From contig NZ_CP094226.1 of the NCBI RefSeq assembly GCF_022749195.1, forward strand, positions 1,328,001 to 1,392,000: 64,000 nt of DNA, read 5' to 3'. This DNA comes from Streptococcus oralis. GTDB taxonomy: Bacteria > Bacillota > Bacilli > Lactobacillales > Streptococcaceae. How positions within the stretch are numbered: the first letter of the stretch is position 1; every line of letters starts with the position of its first letter. Positions 33,114-41,405 of the stretch are shown piece by piece. The translations under genes were made by a program, and so were the position numbers. Under the pieces are notes generated by a model that saw nothing but the letters and a program-made list of their open reading frames with translations, was not told where the DNA came from and searched no databases.

Positions 33114-33766
33114 TTTCGCTCCAATTTATAACCAACATTGCGCACAGTGAGGATACAATCCAAGTCTAGCTTTTTCCGCAGTTCCTTGATATAGACATCA
33201 ATGACACGATCAAAGGGAACCTCATCTGTCGCCTTCCAGACCGCATCGATTATCTGAGAACGGGTCAAGGCCCGGCCTTCATTTTTCACCAGATAGTCCA
33301 GAATTTCCAACTCTTTGGCATTGATAGCCACTTCTTGACCTGCGAGGCTTGCACTGTAACTCTCAAAGTCCACCTTGGTATCTTTATAGGAGAAGACTCG
33401 TCCTGTATCGTAGTAGCGCTTGAAAATCGCGTCCACCCTTACTTTTAAAAGGGAGAGAGAAAAAGGCTTTTCCAGATAACCGTCTGCTAGAGAAGCAAAA
33501 GCACTCATCTTGTATTCTTCATCCTGAAAGGCTGTCAGCATTAAGACAGGAACCTGACTGGTCTTACGAATCTCCGCTAGGACTTCTAAACCATTAAGCT
33601 TGGGCATCTGGATATCCAGTAGTACTAGAGCAACTTCATAGCTGGAAAATTTTTCCAGAGCTTCCTGTCCATCTGCTGCCTCAATGGTTTCATAACCACA
33701 ATCTGTCAAATAGTCACTGATTCCCTCACGAATCATCTCTTCATCTTCTACAATTAAAATTTTCAT
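33110..33766 (-). CDS. vncR: Response regulator VncR (OmpR family)
   Basis: A 218-residue regulator with an N-terminal receiver domain (acidic pair EDEE near 7-10, phospho-acceptor Asp51 in LLDIQMPKLNG, Lys in EKPFS) and a C-terminal winged helix (EGRALTRSQIIDAVW...VIDVYIKELRKKL). The frame is open to 33781, but GAAAGG stands correctly before the ATG at 33766 and the domain begins there. It overlaps vncS. Confidence 0.93.
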   Translation of the reverse strand: MKILIVEDEEMIREGISDYLTDCGYETIEAADGQEALEKFSSYEVALVLLDIQMPKLNGLEVLAEIRKTSQVPVLMLTAFQDEEYKMSAFASLADGYLEKPFSLSLLKVRVDAIFKRYYDTGRVFSYKDTKVDFESYSASLAGQEVAINAKELEILDYLVKNEGRALTRSQIIDAVWKATDEVPFDRVIDVYIKELRKKLDLDCILTVRNVGYKLERK

Positions 33767-33853
33767 AGAAAAACCTTTCACATTTCTTTAATTTTCTTTT
33801 AAATCATCCCTGTTTCATCCTGAAAGGAAAGGCTTTAGGGAGATGAAATACAT

Positions 33854-33899
33854 AAAAATGCTACCTATATTATACCCCATTTAGGGGAGAATAGGTAGC
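33854..33899 (-). terminator. Hairpin between vex3 and vncR with an embedded TATAAT
   Basis: GCTACCTA...TAGGTAGC with inner CCCC/GGGG on the minus strand, followed by TTTTT: a good terminator for the vex operon. The descending arm contains TATAAT, which could serve as the -10 of vncR. A 12-codon frame (ATG near 33853) follows. No pep27-like ORF is found in the 140-base gap. Confidence 0.7.
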
Positions 33900-33906
33900 A
33901 AGTTTT

Positions 33907-35286
33907 TTATTCACTATCGAGCAAGAGCTCTTTTGGTTGTTTTCTGAGGAGATTGCTTGAAGCAAGCGCCATAACGAGAACCACTAGAACCAAGGCAAGG
34001 ACAAAGACGATGATGAAGTCTGATGTCTGAATGGAAATGTCTAGGCTCGACAATGTCTTGCTAAAGCCATCTACTTCTGCACCACCACCAAGGTTAGAAG
34101 CTTGAGCTGCCTTGCTGGCTTGCTTGGCAACACCTGAAGTAACATTGGCAAGGACGGTGTTTCCGATTGCACGAGCTGTATAGTTGGCTAGGAAGTAAGC
34201 AGAAACGAGAGCAGGGATAGCAATCAGGATAGATTCAGTGATGAATTGCCCCAAGATACTTGCCTGCTTGAGACCGATAGAGAGGAGAATTCCCACTTCC
34301 TTGCGACGGGCGTTGATCCAAAGACTGAGCAAGAGTGCAAGGAGAAGAACTGAGAAGCTCAAGCTACCCCAGAAGAGGAGGTTGGCCATCTTGTACATAC
34401 CAGAGATGGATTGCTCTAGAGCTGGGTAGTTAGAGGAGCTCTTCACAAGTGTGTAGCTCTTCCAGTTGATACCGCTGATACCATTCAACTCTTTCATGAC
34501 ATCATCCAAGTTCTTGTCCGCTGTTACAAAGAAAGTTGCGTCCCCATAAATAGCTGTGTCTTCTGTATATCCATAAAGTTTTGCAGCAGTGTGAATGTCT
34601 GTGATAGCTGTATTTTCATAGAGTTCTTGTGAGTAGGTTACTGCTGACTTATTGTGACCATCAAAGAGTCCCTTGATAGTCACTTCAACTGTTTCCTTAG
34701 CCCCTTTTTCATTGTCTGCATCATAGATATTGGAGTCTAGTTTGACCTTATCTCCGACTTTCCAGCCGTGTTTAGCTGCCAAGTCCTTGTGCATGAGGAT
34801 CTTGTCTTTGTCGTCGTTGGTTAGGTGCTCACCTTCAACCAGCTTATATGAGCCAGAGACAAACTTGTCTTCTTTAGAGGAGTCATTGACACCTGTAATC
34901 ATCAAACTGCTTCCAAACCGTTTGGCACGGTCTGCAGTGAGATTTTTCTTGGTTTCTGGCGTTTCGATGAGGTCGTATCCAGTCAAATCTCCGATAGCGT
35001 TGATACGCTTAACATAAGACTCAATGGCTTTGTTTTCGGTGATTTTTTTGATATCCTCACCCTTGATATTCCCAGAACCACGTGGCGTTCCTTGATTGAC
35101 GCGACGATTGATTTGCATGGAGAAGCTATTGGTGATATTTTTAAAAGTCTCCTGAGAAGCCTTGGCAGTAGCTCCCTTGATCGACAAGCCGACCAAACTC
35201 AAGCTCGTCATGAGGAGAATAATCAGGAAGATAACAATCGATTTGAAAAACTTCCTTGTAACATAGGCAAATGCGTTGTGTAACAT
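33907..35286 (-). CDS. vex3: ABC transporter permease Vex3 (MacB/FtsX type)
   Basis: A 459-residue permease. One N-terminal span (about 13-33), a large extracellular domain (about 35-285), then three C-terminal spans with the FtsX domain (SLSFSVLLLALLLSLWINARRKEVGILLSIG and so on). The start is taken at 35286 because AAGGGAACCT precedes that ATG; the frame is open nine codons further. The TSGVAKQASKAAQ segment between the last spans is a long loop. Forms an exporter with Vex2 and Vex1. Confidence 0.92.
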   Translation of the reverse strand: MLHNAFAYVTRKFFKSIVIFLIILLMTSLSLVGLSIKGATAKASQETFKNITNSFSMQINRRVNQGTPRGSGNIKGEDIKKITENKAIESYVKRINAIGDLTGYDLIETPETKKNLTADRAKRFGSSLMITGVNDSSKEDKFVSGSYKLVEGEHLTNDDKDKILMHKDLAAKHGWKVGDKVKLDSNIYDADNEKGAKETVEVTIKGLFDGHNKSAVTYSQELYENTAITDIHTAAKLYGYTEDTAIYGDATFFVTADKNLDDVMKELNGISGINWKSYTLVKSSSNYPALEQSISGMYKMANLLFWGSLSFSVLLLALLLSLWINARRKEVGILLSIGLKQASILGQFITESILIAIPALVSAYFLANYTARAIGNTVLANVTSGVAKQASKAAQASNLGGGAEVDGFSKTLSSLDISIQTSDFIIVFVLALVLVVLVMALASSNLLRKQPKELLLDSE

Positions 35287-35336
35287 AGGTTCCCTTTCTA
35301 GATTTGATTTCATAATGCTATCAAAACAAGCTCATC

Positions 35337-35984
35337 TTATTTTGTAGTATTGCGAGTTTCAGTAAGTTTCTTATCCTTCAATTCAAGTGTAATATCTGAT
35401 GCTTGTGCCACTTCTTTACTGTGAGTGACGACGATCACACATTTACCTGTTTTCTCGGCAAGTGATTTGAGCAGTTCGATAATATCTCCAGCAGTTTTAG
35501 GGTCCAGATTTCCTGTTGGCTCATCAGCTAGAATAACTGGAGCTTCTGATACCAAACTGCGAGCGATGGCCACACGTTGCTGTTGACCACCTGATAACTG
35601 GAGAACGTTCCGCTTGATCTGACTTTCATCCAAACCAAGCTCAAGAAGTGTATCCTTGCTTGCTTTTTTGTTGACCAAGCGGATATTTTCCAGCGGAGAA
35701 AGATAATCTATCAAGTTATAATTTTGAAAGACCAGGGAAATATGGTGCATGCGATGGTAAGAATACCCCTTGTTCCGAATGTCCTCTCCTTGGAAAAGGA
35801 TAGAACCTTCAACAGGGCTATCTAGACCAGCCAGTAAGGACAAGAGAGTGGATTTTCCTGCTCCTGACTCACCAATGATACTATAAAATTTTCCGGGTTC
35901 AAAATTATACTTGATCTGATATAAAACTGCTTCAGCAGTGTTCTTATAACGGTAGGTAACATCTTGCAATTGTAATAAAGTCAT
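35337..35984 (-). CDS. vex2: ABC transporter ATP-binding protein Vex2
   Basis: A 215-residue MacB/LolD-type ATPase with Walker A GESGAGKST near 38-46, signature LSGGQQQR near 129, Walker B VILADEPTGNLDPKT and VVTHS. It lies between vex1 and vex3 (12- and 50-base gaps) and should power the exporter they form. The exported molecule is not known. Confidence 0.93.
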   Translation of the reverse strand: MTLLQLQDVTYRYKNTAEAVLYQIKYNFEPGKFYSIIGESGAGKSTLLSLLAGLDSPVEGSILFQGEDIRNKGYSYHRMHHISLVFQNYNLIDYLSPLENIRLVNKKASKDTLLELGLDESQIKRNVLQLSGGQQQRVAIARSLVSEAPVILADEPTGNLDPKTAGDIIELLKSLAEKTGKCVIVVTHSKEVAQASDITLELKDKKLTETRNTTK

Positions 35985-35996
35985 GATTTCTCCTTC

Positions 35997-37274
35997 TTAA
36001 CTAATAGATGATAAAATTTCTTTCGGCGATTTTCTAAATAGAAATACGAAACAAAGGGCTACTGATAAGCAACCAATCAGGAGCAGAAAGACATAGGATT
36101 CTGCAAAGGATAGGAGACTGGTTGATAGACCGCTTGCTTTGGCCAGCGTGTCTTGTAAGCTTGCCTGATCTCCACTGGCTAGTACAGTTTGGAGTAGATA
36201 GGATGTAATGGCATTTCCAGCGATAAAGGATGGAAGCAAAGCTCCGAGAGATACCAAAACTACTTCTAAACAGAATTGTAGGAAGATTGAACTCTTGCCT
36301 TTTCCAAGTGCGAGTAAAATTCCCACTTCGTAGACCCTTTCTCTCAACCAGAGAGACAAGACCAAAATTAAGGCTCCTGCTCCTGCTATCAACATCCCAT
36401 AAAGGAAGATGGTTAGGAAGGTTTGGAAGGTTGCTACTGAATCTTTGATTTGTTCAAAGGCCTTGTTTTCCTTTTCGACTTGATAGCCTTGATTTTCCAA
36501 GGCCAAGTTTTCCACCTGCTTCATGAGTCCGTCCATTTCCTTAGGATTTTCTACATAGAAGCGGGCTGCACTGACTTGTGGTTCACTATTTCCCAAAAGA
36601 GTTTGGCTACTTTCATAGTCTATAAAGACCTGGTTTTCACTGAAGTCAGAAGACAAGCCTGTGAATTTTTCTTGTTTTTTTCCAGAAAAGATGCCGACAA
36701 TTTCAAACTCAACTGCTTGCCCTTTTCCAGATTCTGACTGACCAGCATCCAAGCGAATCTTGTCATGAAGCGAAAGACCGTTCTTCTTAGCCAACTCCTC
36801 GTGTATCAGGATTTTCTTGGAGTCTCCTTTTTGAAGGTGTCGTCCTTCTTTTAGATTGAAAGCCGAACTGGTAAAGGTGACATCCTTGGATGAATCCTCA
36901 AGAGCCGTTAAGCTAACCAAGTTCTTGTCCGCTGCTGACAAATCATCACGTTCAACGCTCTGCTCACCACTCACCGCTTCCTTGTCTTTCAGTTTTGCGA
37001 CCGTCTCAAGTTCAGGAGAGACATTTTCCAGTCCCTTAATCTTGCTCACGGATGCTAGGTCAGACAACTTGAAGGTCTGTCCATTTTCTATCTTTTTGAT
37101 AGAAAAAGATGTGTTGAGTGATTTGTAAAGATTGCTTTCTACTGTTTTGTTGGACTTCATCAGAGTCAAACAGGCTGAAATTCCTGCTAAAAGGACAAAT
37201 AAAATCAGAAATAAAATAAAACTTCTCAGTCGTTTTCTGCTGACATAAGCCCAAGCTCTTTGGATTGGATTCAT
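35997..37274 (-). CDS. vex1: ABC transporter permease Vex1 (MacB/FtsX type)
   Basis: A 425-residue permease with the same layout as Vex3: N-terminal span (about 17-37), extracellular domain (about 40-275), then three spans with LSLWLRERVYEVGILLALGKGKSSIFLQF. First gene of the vex operon. The start at 37274 has GGAGGTGACAA before it. The extracellular part differs from Vex3, so the transporter is probably a heterodimer. Confidence 0.92.
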   Translation of the reverse strand: MNPIQRAWAYVSRKRLRSFILFLILFVLLAGISACLTLMKSNKTVESNLYKSLNTSFSIKKIENGQTFKLSDLASVSKIKGLENVSPELETVAKLKDKEAVSGEQSVERDDLSAADKNLVSLTALEDSSKDVTFTSSAFNLKEGRHLQKGDSKKILIHEELAKKNGLSLHDKIRLDAGQSESGKGQAVEFEIVGIFSGKKQEKFTGLSSDFSENQVFIDYESSQTLLGNSEPQVSAARFYVENPKEMDGLMKQVENLALENQGYQVEKENKAFEQIKDSVATFQTFLTIFLYGMLIAGAGALILVLSLWLRERVYEVGILLALGKGKSSIFLQFCLEVVLVSLGALLPSFIAGNAITSYLLQTVLASGDQASLQDTLAKASGLSTSLLSFAESYVFLLLIGCLSVALCFVFLFRKSPKEILSSIS

Positions 37275-37361
37275 TTGTCACCTCCATATTTGTAAGACTA
37301 TTATAAAATCCAAATATGAAATGTTTATGAAATCAAAAATTTTTTTTGATTCATTTTTTGA

Positions 37362-37392
37362 AAAAACAAAAAAGCTAGCAAACGCTAACTTT
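37362..37392 (-). terminator. Orphan terminator upstream of vex1
   Basis: AAAGTTAGC/GCTAGCTTT with a GTTT loop and a T tract on the minus strand. It resembles the tRNA-Leu terminator at 37628-37660 and lies 236 bases beyond it, with no gene between. It may end read-through or an unannotated small RNA. The gene-free stretch 37275-37666 otherwise holds only the vex promoter region. Confidence 0.7.
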
Positions 37393-37627
37393 TCTTCATA
37401 TATAAGGATAAATAGTACCAATCAAAAATCTACTTCATTTTAAAAATGATAGTCACATCTTTCTGATTAGTCTTTTTCCATTTCCTAATTCTTCTTTTCT
37501 GACTAGTGTTTGAGGATATTCTTGATAGAATGAAATGGAAAACTCAGTTTAAATGTTCTGATACAATGAACTGTTCTTGATACCAATATTTTTCGATATA
37601 CGAAACGTAACCTCTAGTCTTCTTTGT

Positions 37628-37660
37628 AAAAACAAAAAGAGCTAGCCAAAGCTAACTCTT
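37628..37660 (-). terminator. tRNA-Leu terminator
   Basis: AAGAG-TTAGC/GCTAG-CTCTT-type hairpin on the minus strand followed by TTTTTG, seven bases after the tRNA end. Confidence 0.8.
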
Positions 37661-37666
37661 ACCCTA

Positions 37667-37752
37667 TGCGGAGAGAGGGACTTGAACCCTCACGACCTAA
37701 AGCGGTCACAGGATCCTTAGTCCTGCGCGTCTGCCAATTCCGCCATCCCCGC
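37667..37752 (-). tRNA. tRNA-Leu (anticodon AAG)
   Basis: An 86-nt class II tRNA with the long variable arm. Acceptor GCGGGGA/TCTCCGC, D-loop TTGGCAGACGC, anticodon stem CAGGA/TCCTG with loop CTAAGGA (anticodon AAG), T-loop TTCAAGT, discriminator A. CCA not encoded. Confidence 0.95.
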
Positions 37753-37832
37753 GTCGATTACTTTACTAGTATATCAACTTTCAAAATCTTTGTCAACACT
37801 TTTTTCAGATTTTTTTCATTTTTCCAACAGTC

Positions 37833-38408
37833 TTATAGTTCAATTTCAGCAAGGTTTTCATCCAGTAATTTTGCTCCCAATGTGTTCTTAAAATGCCCAA
37901 GAGCAAACTGATGATTTTCTGGCCAAATAGAAGCAACCGCAGGCTTGACAATCTCGATTTGATAACCTAAATTATAGGCATCAATAGCCGTATGAAGGAC
38001 GCAAATGTCAGTCAATACACCGGTCAAAATGACCGTATCTACCCGACGTTCCCGCAAACGGATATCTAAGTCCGTTCCTGAAAATGCTGAATAGTGACGT
38101 TTGTCCATCCAAAAGACGCGACTATCCGCCTCATGCTCAGCATAAAAGTCAGCTAGGGGGCCATAAAGGTTACGACCACTAGTTCCGATGATGTTGTGTG
38201 GTGGAAAGAGCTTGCTTTCTGGGTGGAATGTATCCTTCTCTTCATGAGCATCAATGGTAAAAAAGACATAGTCTCCACGATCAAAAGCTAATCTGGTTGC
38301 CTGATCAATGGCTTTTGATATTGCTTGAGCAGGTGCGCCAGCAGTTAGCTTTCCATGGTCTGCTACGAAATCCTCTGTATAGTCAATCGAGATTAAAGCT
38401 TTTGCCAT
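37833..38408 (-). CDS. pncA: Nicotinamidase/isochorismatase family protein
   Basis: A 191-residue cysteine hydrolase that deamidates nicotinamide to nicotinate in NAD salvage. The catalytic triad Asp9 (ISIDYTEDF), Lys103 (WMDKRHYSAF) and Cys136 (GVLTDICVLHTA) is complete; DAHEEKDTFHPES carries the metal-binding Asp and His. It overlaps the last base of codY (38408), so the two are co-transcribed. Confidence 0.92.
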   Translation of the reverse strand: MAKALISIDYTEDFVADHGKLTAGAPAQAISKAIDQATRLAFDRGDYVFFTIDAHEEKDTFHPESKLFPPHNIIGTSGRNLYGPLADFYAEHEADSRVFWMDKRHYSAFSGTDLDIRLRERRVDTVILTGVLTDICVLHTAIDAYNLGYQIEIVKPAVASIWPENHQFALGHFKNTLGAKLLDENLAEIEL

Positions 38409-39196
38409 TAGTAGTCCCTCTTTTTCACTTCCTCAAAAATATCACCAATTAGAACTTTGAGATAAGTCCCCTTCATTCCTAATGAACGACTCTCAATAAT
38501 TCCCGCAGATTCCAGTTTACGAAGCGCATTGACAATCACTGAGCGTGTAATGCCAATACGGTCTGCAATAACTGATGCAGTCAGCTGCCCTTCATTTCCA
38601 TCCAATTCAGCTAAAATAGCTGATACGGCACGAAGTTCTGAATAGGAAAGGGTGTTGACCGCCATGGTAACAGCCGTACGACGGCGAATATTCTTCTCAT
38701 CTTCTTCACGTTGGAAGTTCAACAGTTGAATCCCTACCACCGTGCTCGCAATCTCGACAAGGATCAAATCTTCGTCTTCAAATTTCTTGTCATTGCGCCA
38801 AATGATCAACGAACCTAGGCGAATCCCTGATACATGAATCGGAGCGATGGTCGTCAAACCATCTGGAAAGTCCGCACGGCTCTCCACAGGGAAAATGGTC
38901 AAATCGTGTTCAACAGGAAGATTTGCTTCCGTGTCGTAAATCATGTTTGCCCCTTGTACATAGACCTCAGGGAAGGTTTTAGTTTGGAAGAACTGTTCAA
39001 CACGGTCATTATTGGTCTTATAACGCATAAAGTAGCCCAAGAGACGTCCCTTGTTATTCACAATACAAGCGTTACAATCAATAATATCTGCTAACTGGCG
39101 TGTGATCGCATTGTAAGGAAGTTCATCTTGAAGTTGCTCCTCAGAGCGCTTTAGAATAGACGTGATTTTTCTTGTTTTTTCTAATAAATGTGCCAT
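38408..39196 (-). CDS. codY: Global transcriptional repressor CodY
   Basis: A 262-residue GTP/branched-chain-amino-acid-sensing repressor. The N-terminal GAF domain ([21 protein letters not shown]... to about 155) is followed by a C-terminal winged HTH ([37 protein letters not shown]). Length is close to family norm. GCGAGG precedes the ATG. A CodY box overlaps the promoter upstream, so autorepression is likely. Potential regulon members in this window include brnQ and the amino-acid ABC operon, but no convincing box was found there. Confidence 0.97.
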   Translation of the reverse strand: MAHLLEKTRKITSILKRSEEQLQDELPYNAITRQLADIIDCNACIVNNKGRLLGYFMRYKTNNDRVEQFFQTKTFPEVYVQGANMIYDTEANLPVEHDLTIFPVESRADFPDGLTTIAPIHVSGIRLGSLIIWRNDKKFEDEDLILVEIASTVVGIQLLNFQREEDEKNIRRRTAVTMAVNTLSYSELRAVSAILAELDGNEGQLTASVIADRIGITRSVIVNALRKLESAGIIESRSLGMKGTYLKVLIGDIFEEVKKRDY

Positions 39197-39222
39197 TTTT
39201 TACCTCGCATATAATCGCTTCC

Positions 39223-39251
39223 ATTATAACATAGAAAAGTCTTTATTTCAA
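39223..39251 (-). promoter_or_regulatory. Promoter of codY
   Basis: TTGAAA (39246-39251) and TATAAT (39223-39228) on the minus strand with a 17-base spacer, shortly before the codY ribosome site. Confidence 0.8.
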
Positions 39252-39252
39252 T

Positions 39253-39267
39253 AATTATCTGAAAATT
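39253..39267. promoter_or_regulatory. CodY box at the codY promoter
   Basis: AATTATCTGAAAATT, one mismatch from the CodY-box consensus AATTTTCWGAAAATT. It abuts the -35 hexamer, one base upstream. The rest of the 39197-39445 gap shows no gene. Confidence 0.8.
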
Positions 39268-39445
39268 GCTTATTTAATTGCAATTTTGAACAGCAAAAAT
39301 ATTTTAGAAAAAAAGCGATTTTTTTATTGACATCCTATTTTATTTTTGATATTATAACATCATAAGAAGATGACATGATAAATCCCTTTCCGTTTCACCT
39401 ATCCTTTACTATCACCATCTTCTTTTACTATCGGTCTCCTTATAT

Positions 39446-39478
39446 ATAAAAGCGATTCACTCTGTGAATCGCTTTTTT
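39446..39478. terminator. Terminator after the DEAD-box helicase gene
   Basis: AAAAGCGATTCAC/GTGAATCGCTTTT perfect hairpin next to the helicase stop codon. T runs on both strands. Confidence 0.85.
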
Positions 39479-41056
39479 CTATTTATCTCCTTTGTTACGA
39501 ATAACAAAGCCGGTTTTCTTTTCGCTTGAAGTGTTGCGAGGTTTTTTATTGTCTTTATTACGGTAACGTCTGTCTTTATCAAAACGATCGTTCCCACGAC
39601 TGCCTTTCTTGAAATCATCACGGCGACCATTGCCACGGCGATCACGATCTCGACGGTCGTCTCCACGACGGCCTCCTCGACCTCCCTTACCTTTGCCACC
39701 AAAGCCATTACCTGATGGTTTAAATGGCAGTGGTTTTTCACGTGCAATCTCCACTTCAGGAAGGCTGTCTGGATCTTGGACTGTCAGGCTCAAGATATAC
39801 ATAGCCAATTCTTCTGGACTAAATTCAGCAGCTAACTTACGAGCATCTTTAGCAAATTTTTCAAAGTTCCCACGAATGGCTTCGTTTGCGAAGTCTCGTT
39901 CGATTTTCTTGAGCGCTACTTGTTTCTTAGCTTGGAAGGCTTCTTCTGCTGTCGCTGGTTTCAAGCCTTTCATGCGTTTCTTAGTCAAGTTTTCGATGAT
40001 TTGAAGGTAACCCATTTCATTTGGTGCTACGAAAGTAATAGATTGACCTGACTTACCAGCACGACCTGTACGGCCGATACGGTGAACGTAACTTTCAGGA
40101 TCTTGTGGAATATCGTAGTTGTAGACATGGGTCACACCTGAGATATCCAAACCACGTGCTGCCACGTCTGTCGCAACTAGAACATCAAGATTCCCATTTT
40201 TAAAATCACGAAGAACACGAAGACGTTTGTTCTGGTCTAAGTCGCCATGAATTCCTTCTGCACGGAAGCCACGAATTTTAAGTCCACGAGTCAATTCATC
40301 TACACGGCGTTTGGTACGACCAAATACGATAGCAAGCTCTGGTTGTTCAACATCCATGAGACGTGTCATGGTGTCGAATTTTTCTTGTTCCTTGACACGG
40401 ATATAGTACTGGTCCACCAGTTCTGTTGTCAATTCTTTGGCAGCAATTTTGACATGCTCAGGGTCATTCATAAACTGAACGCCGATACGTTTGATAGCAT
40501 CTGGCATCGTTGCTGAAAAGAGTAAGGTTTGACGACTTTCAGGAACACGAGAGATAATAGCTTCGATGTCTTCTAGGAAGCCCATGTTGAGCATTTCATC
40601 TGCTTCATCAAGGATGAGCGTTTCAATATCTTGTAATTTCAAGGCCTTGCGTTTAATCAAGTCCAAAAGACGGCCTGGTGTTCCTACCACGATGTGGGCA
40701 CCAGATTTAAGGGCCTTGATTTGTTTTTCAATGCTGGAACCACCGTAAACTGAGCGAACTTTCACTCCCTTGCTACGGCCAAAGCGGAAGAGTTCCTCTT
40801 GACTTTGGACAGCGAGTTCACGAGTTGGAGCGATGACCAAGGCTTGGATAGTCGCTTCTTCTGTACGGATTTTTTCAAGGGTTGGCAAGCCAAAGGCTGC
40901 GGTTTTCCCTGTACCAGTCTGAGCTTGACCGATAACGTCTTTTCCTTCGAGAGCCAAGGGAATGGTCTGTTCTTGGATGGGACTGGCTTCTACAAATCCA
41001 GCTTTTTCAATCTCTGCTAGCAATTCAGCAGACAAATTAAATTCATTAAATTTCAC
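39479..41056 (-). CDS. cshA: DEAD-box RNA helicase (CshA-like)
   Basis: A 525-residue ATP-dependent RNA helicase. All family motifs are present: Q motif SPIQEQTIPL, Walker A AQTGTGKT, PTRELA, DEAD in ILDEADEML, SAT in LFSATMP, ARGLD and HRIGRTGRAG. After about residue 430 an Arg/Gly/Asp-rich basic tail (GGKGKGGRGGRRGDDRRD) replaces ordered structure and probably binds RNA. CshA-type helicases act in mRNA turnover and ribosome assembly at low temperature. Confidence 0.93.
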   Translation of the reverse strand: MKFNEFNLSAELLAEIEKAGFVEASPIQEQTIPLALEGKDVIGQAQTGTGKTAAFGLPTLEKIRTEEATIQALVIAPTRELAVQSQEELFRFGRSKGVKVRSVYGGSSIEKQIKALKSGAHIVVGTPGRLLDLIKRKALKLQDIETLILDEADEMLNMGFLEDIEAIISRVPESRQTLLFSATMPDAIKRIGVQFMNDPEHVKIAAKELTTELVDQYYIRVKEQEKFDTMTRLMDVEQPELAIVFGRTKRRVDELTRGLKIRGFRAEGIHGDLDQNKRLRVLRDFKNGNLDVLVATDVAARGLDISGVTHVYNYDIPQDPESYVHRIGRTGRAGKSGQSITFVAPNEMGYLQIIENLTKKRMKGLKPATAEEAFQAKKQVALKKIERDFANEAIRGNFEKFAKDARKLAAEFSPEELAMYILSLTVQDPDSLPEVEIAREKPLPFKPSGNGFGGKGKGGRGGRRGDDRRDRDRRGNGRRDDFKKGSRGNDRFDKDRRYRNKDNKKPRNTSSEKKTGFVIRNKGDK

Positions 41057-41405
41057 GTTTTTCTTCTTTCTAAAGGTGGTGCGAAGCCACCCTATAGGGC
41101 TTTAGTTTATACTTTTCTTTTCATGACGTATCTTCTACAAAAAAGAGATACCGTGTTGCTTCTTTTCCACGAAAGAAAAGTACTAGTTTCTTTGCAACCT
41201 ATCTAGTATAACACAAGAGAGAAGCAAAAGATAGTAGAATCCTTTAGGAAAATCATGTAAACGATTTTCTAACAGTAAAGTGGCCTGAAACTTGTTTTTC
41301 AAAGGAAATGAAGGGTGTATTTCAAGCTCACTCCATTTCCCGTAGCAGAATTGTGCAAAAGTTTTTTTCTTGTGCTAGAATGAAATGCGAATAGGAGGAA
41401 GATAA
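41057..41405. other. Helicase 5' leader and upstream region
   Basis: Minus-strand leader of the helicase. Hairpins GTATCT/AGATAC (about 41129-41152) and CCCTATAGGG followed by GGTGG/CCACC (about 41080-41102) lie close to the start codon, so the untranslated leader is long and structured. A five-codon frame MKRKV lies between them. No other gene is visible before the plus-strand promoter at 41351. Confidence 0.5.
41351..41381 (+). promoter_or_regulatory. Promoter of the disulfide-reductase-like gene
   Basis: TTGTGC (41351-41356), 19-base spacer, extended -10 TGCTAGAAT ending 41381. The ribosome site TAGGAGGAAG follows. Confidence 0.6.

Noticed and set aside
33815-33853. The 12-codon ORF (MYFISLKPFLSG) as Pep27
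   Set aside because: It is shorter and has no similarity to the pneumococcal peptide; no ribosome site precedes it.
37666-37911. Plus-strand ORF of 81 residues across tRNA-Leu
   Set aside because: It reads through the antisense of the tRNA and the end of pncA; a shadow only.
41258-41275. cre site TGTAAACGATTTTCT before the disulfide reductase gene
   Set aside because: The right half is off by one base and it lies well upstream of the promoter; too weak to list.
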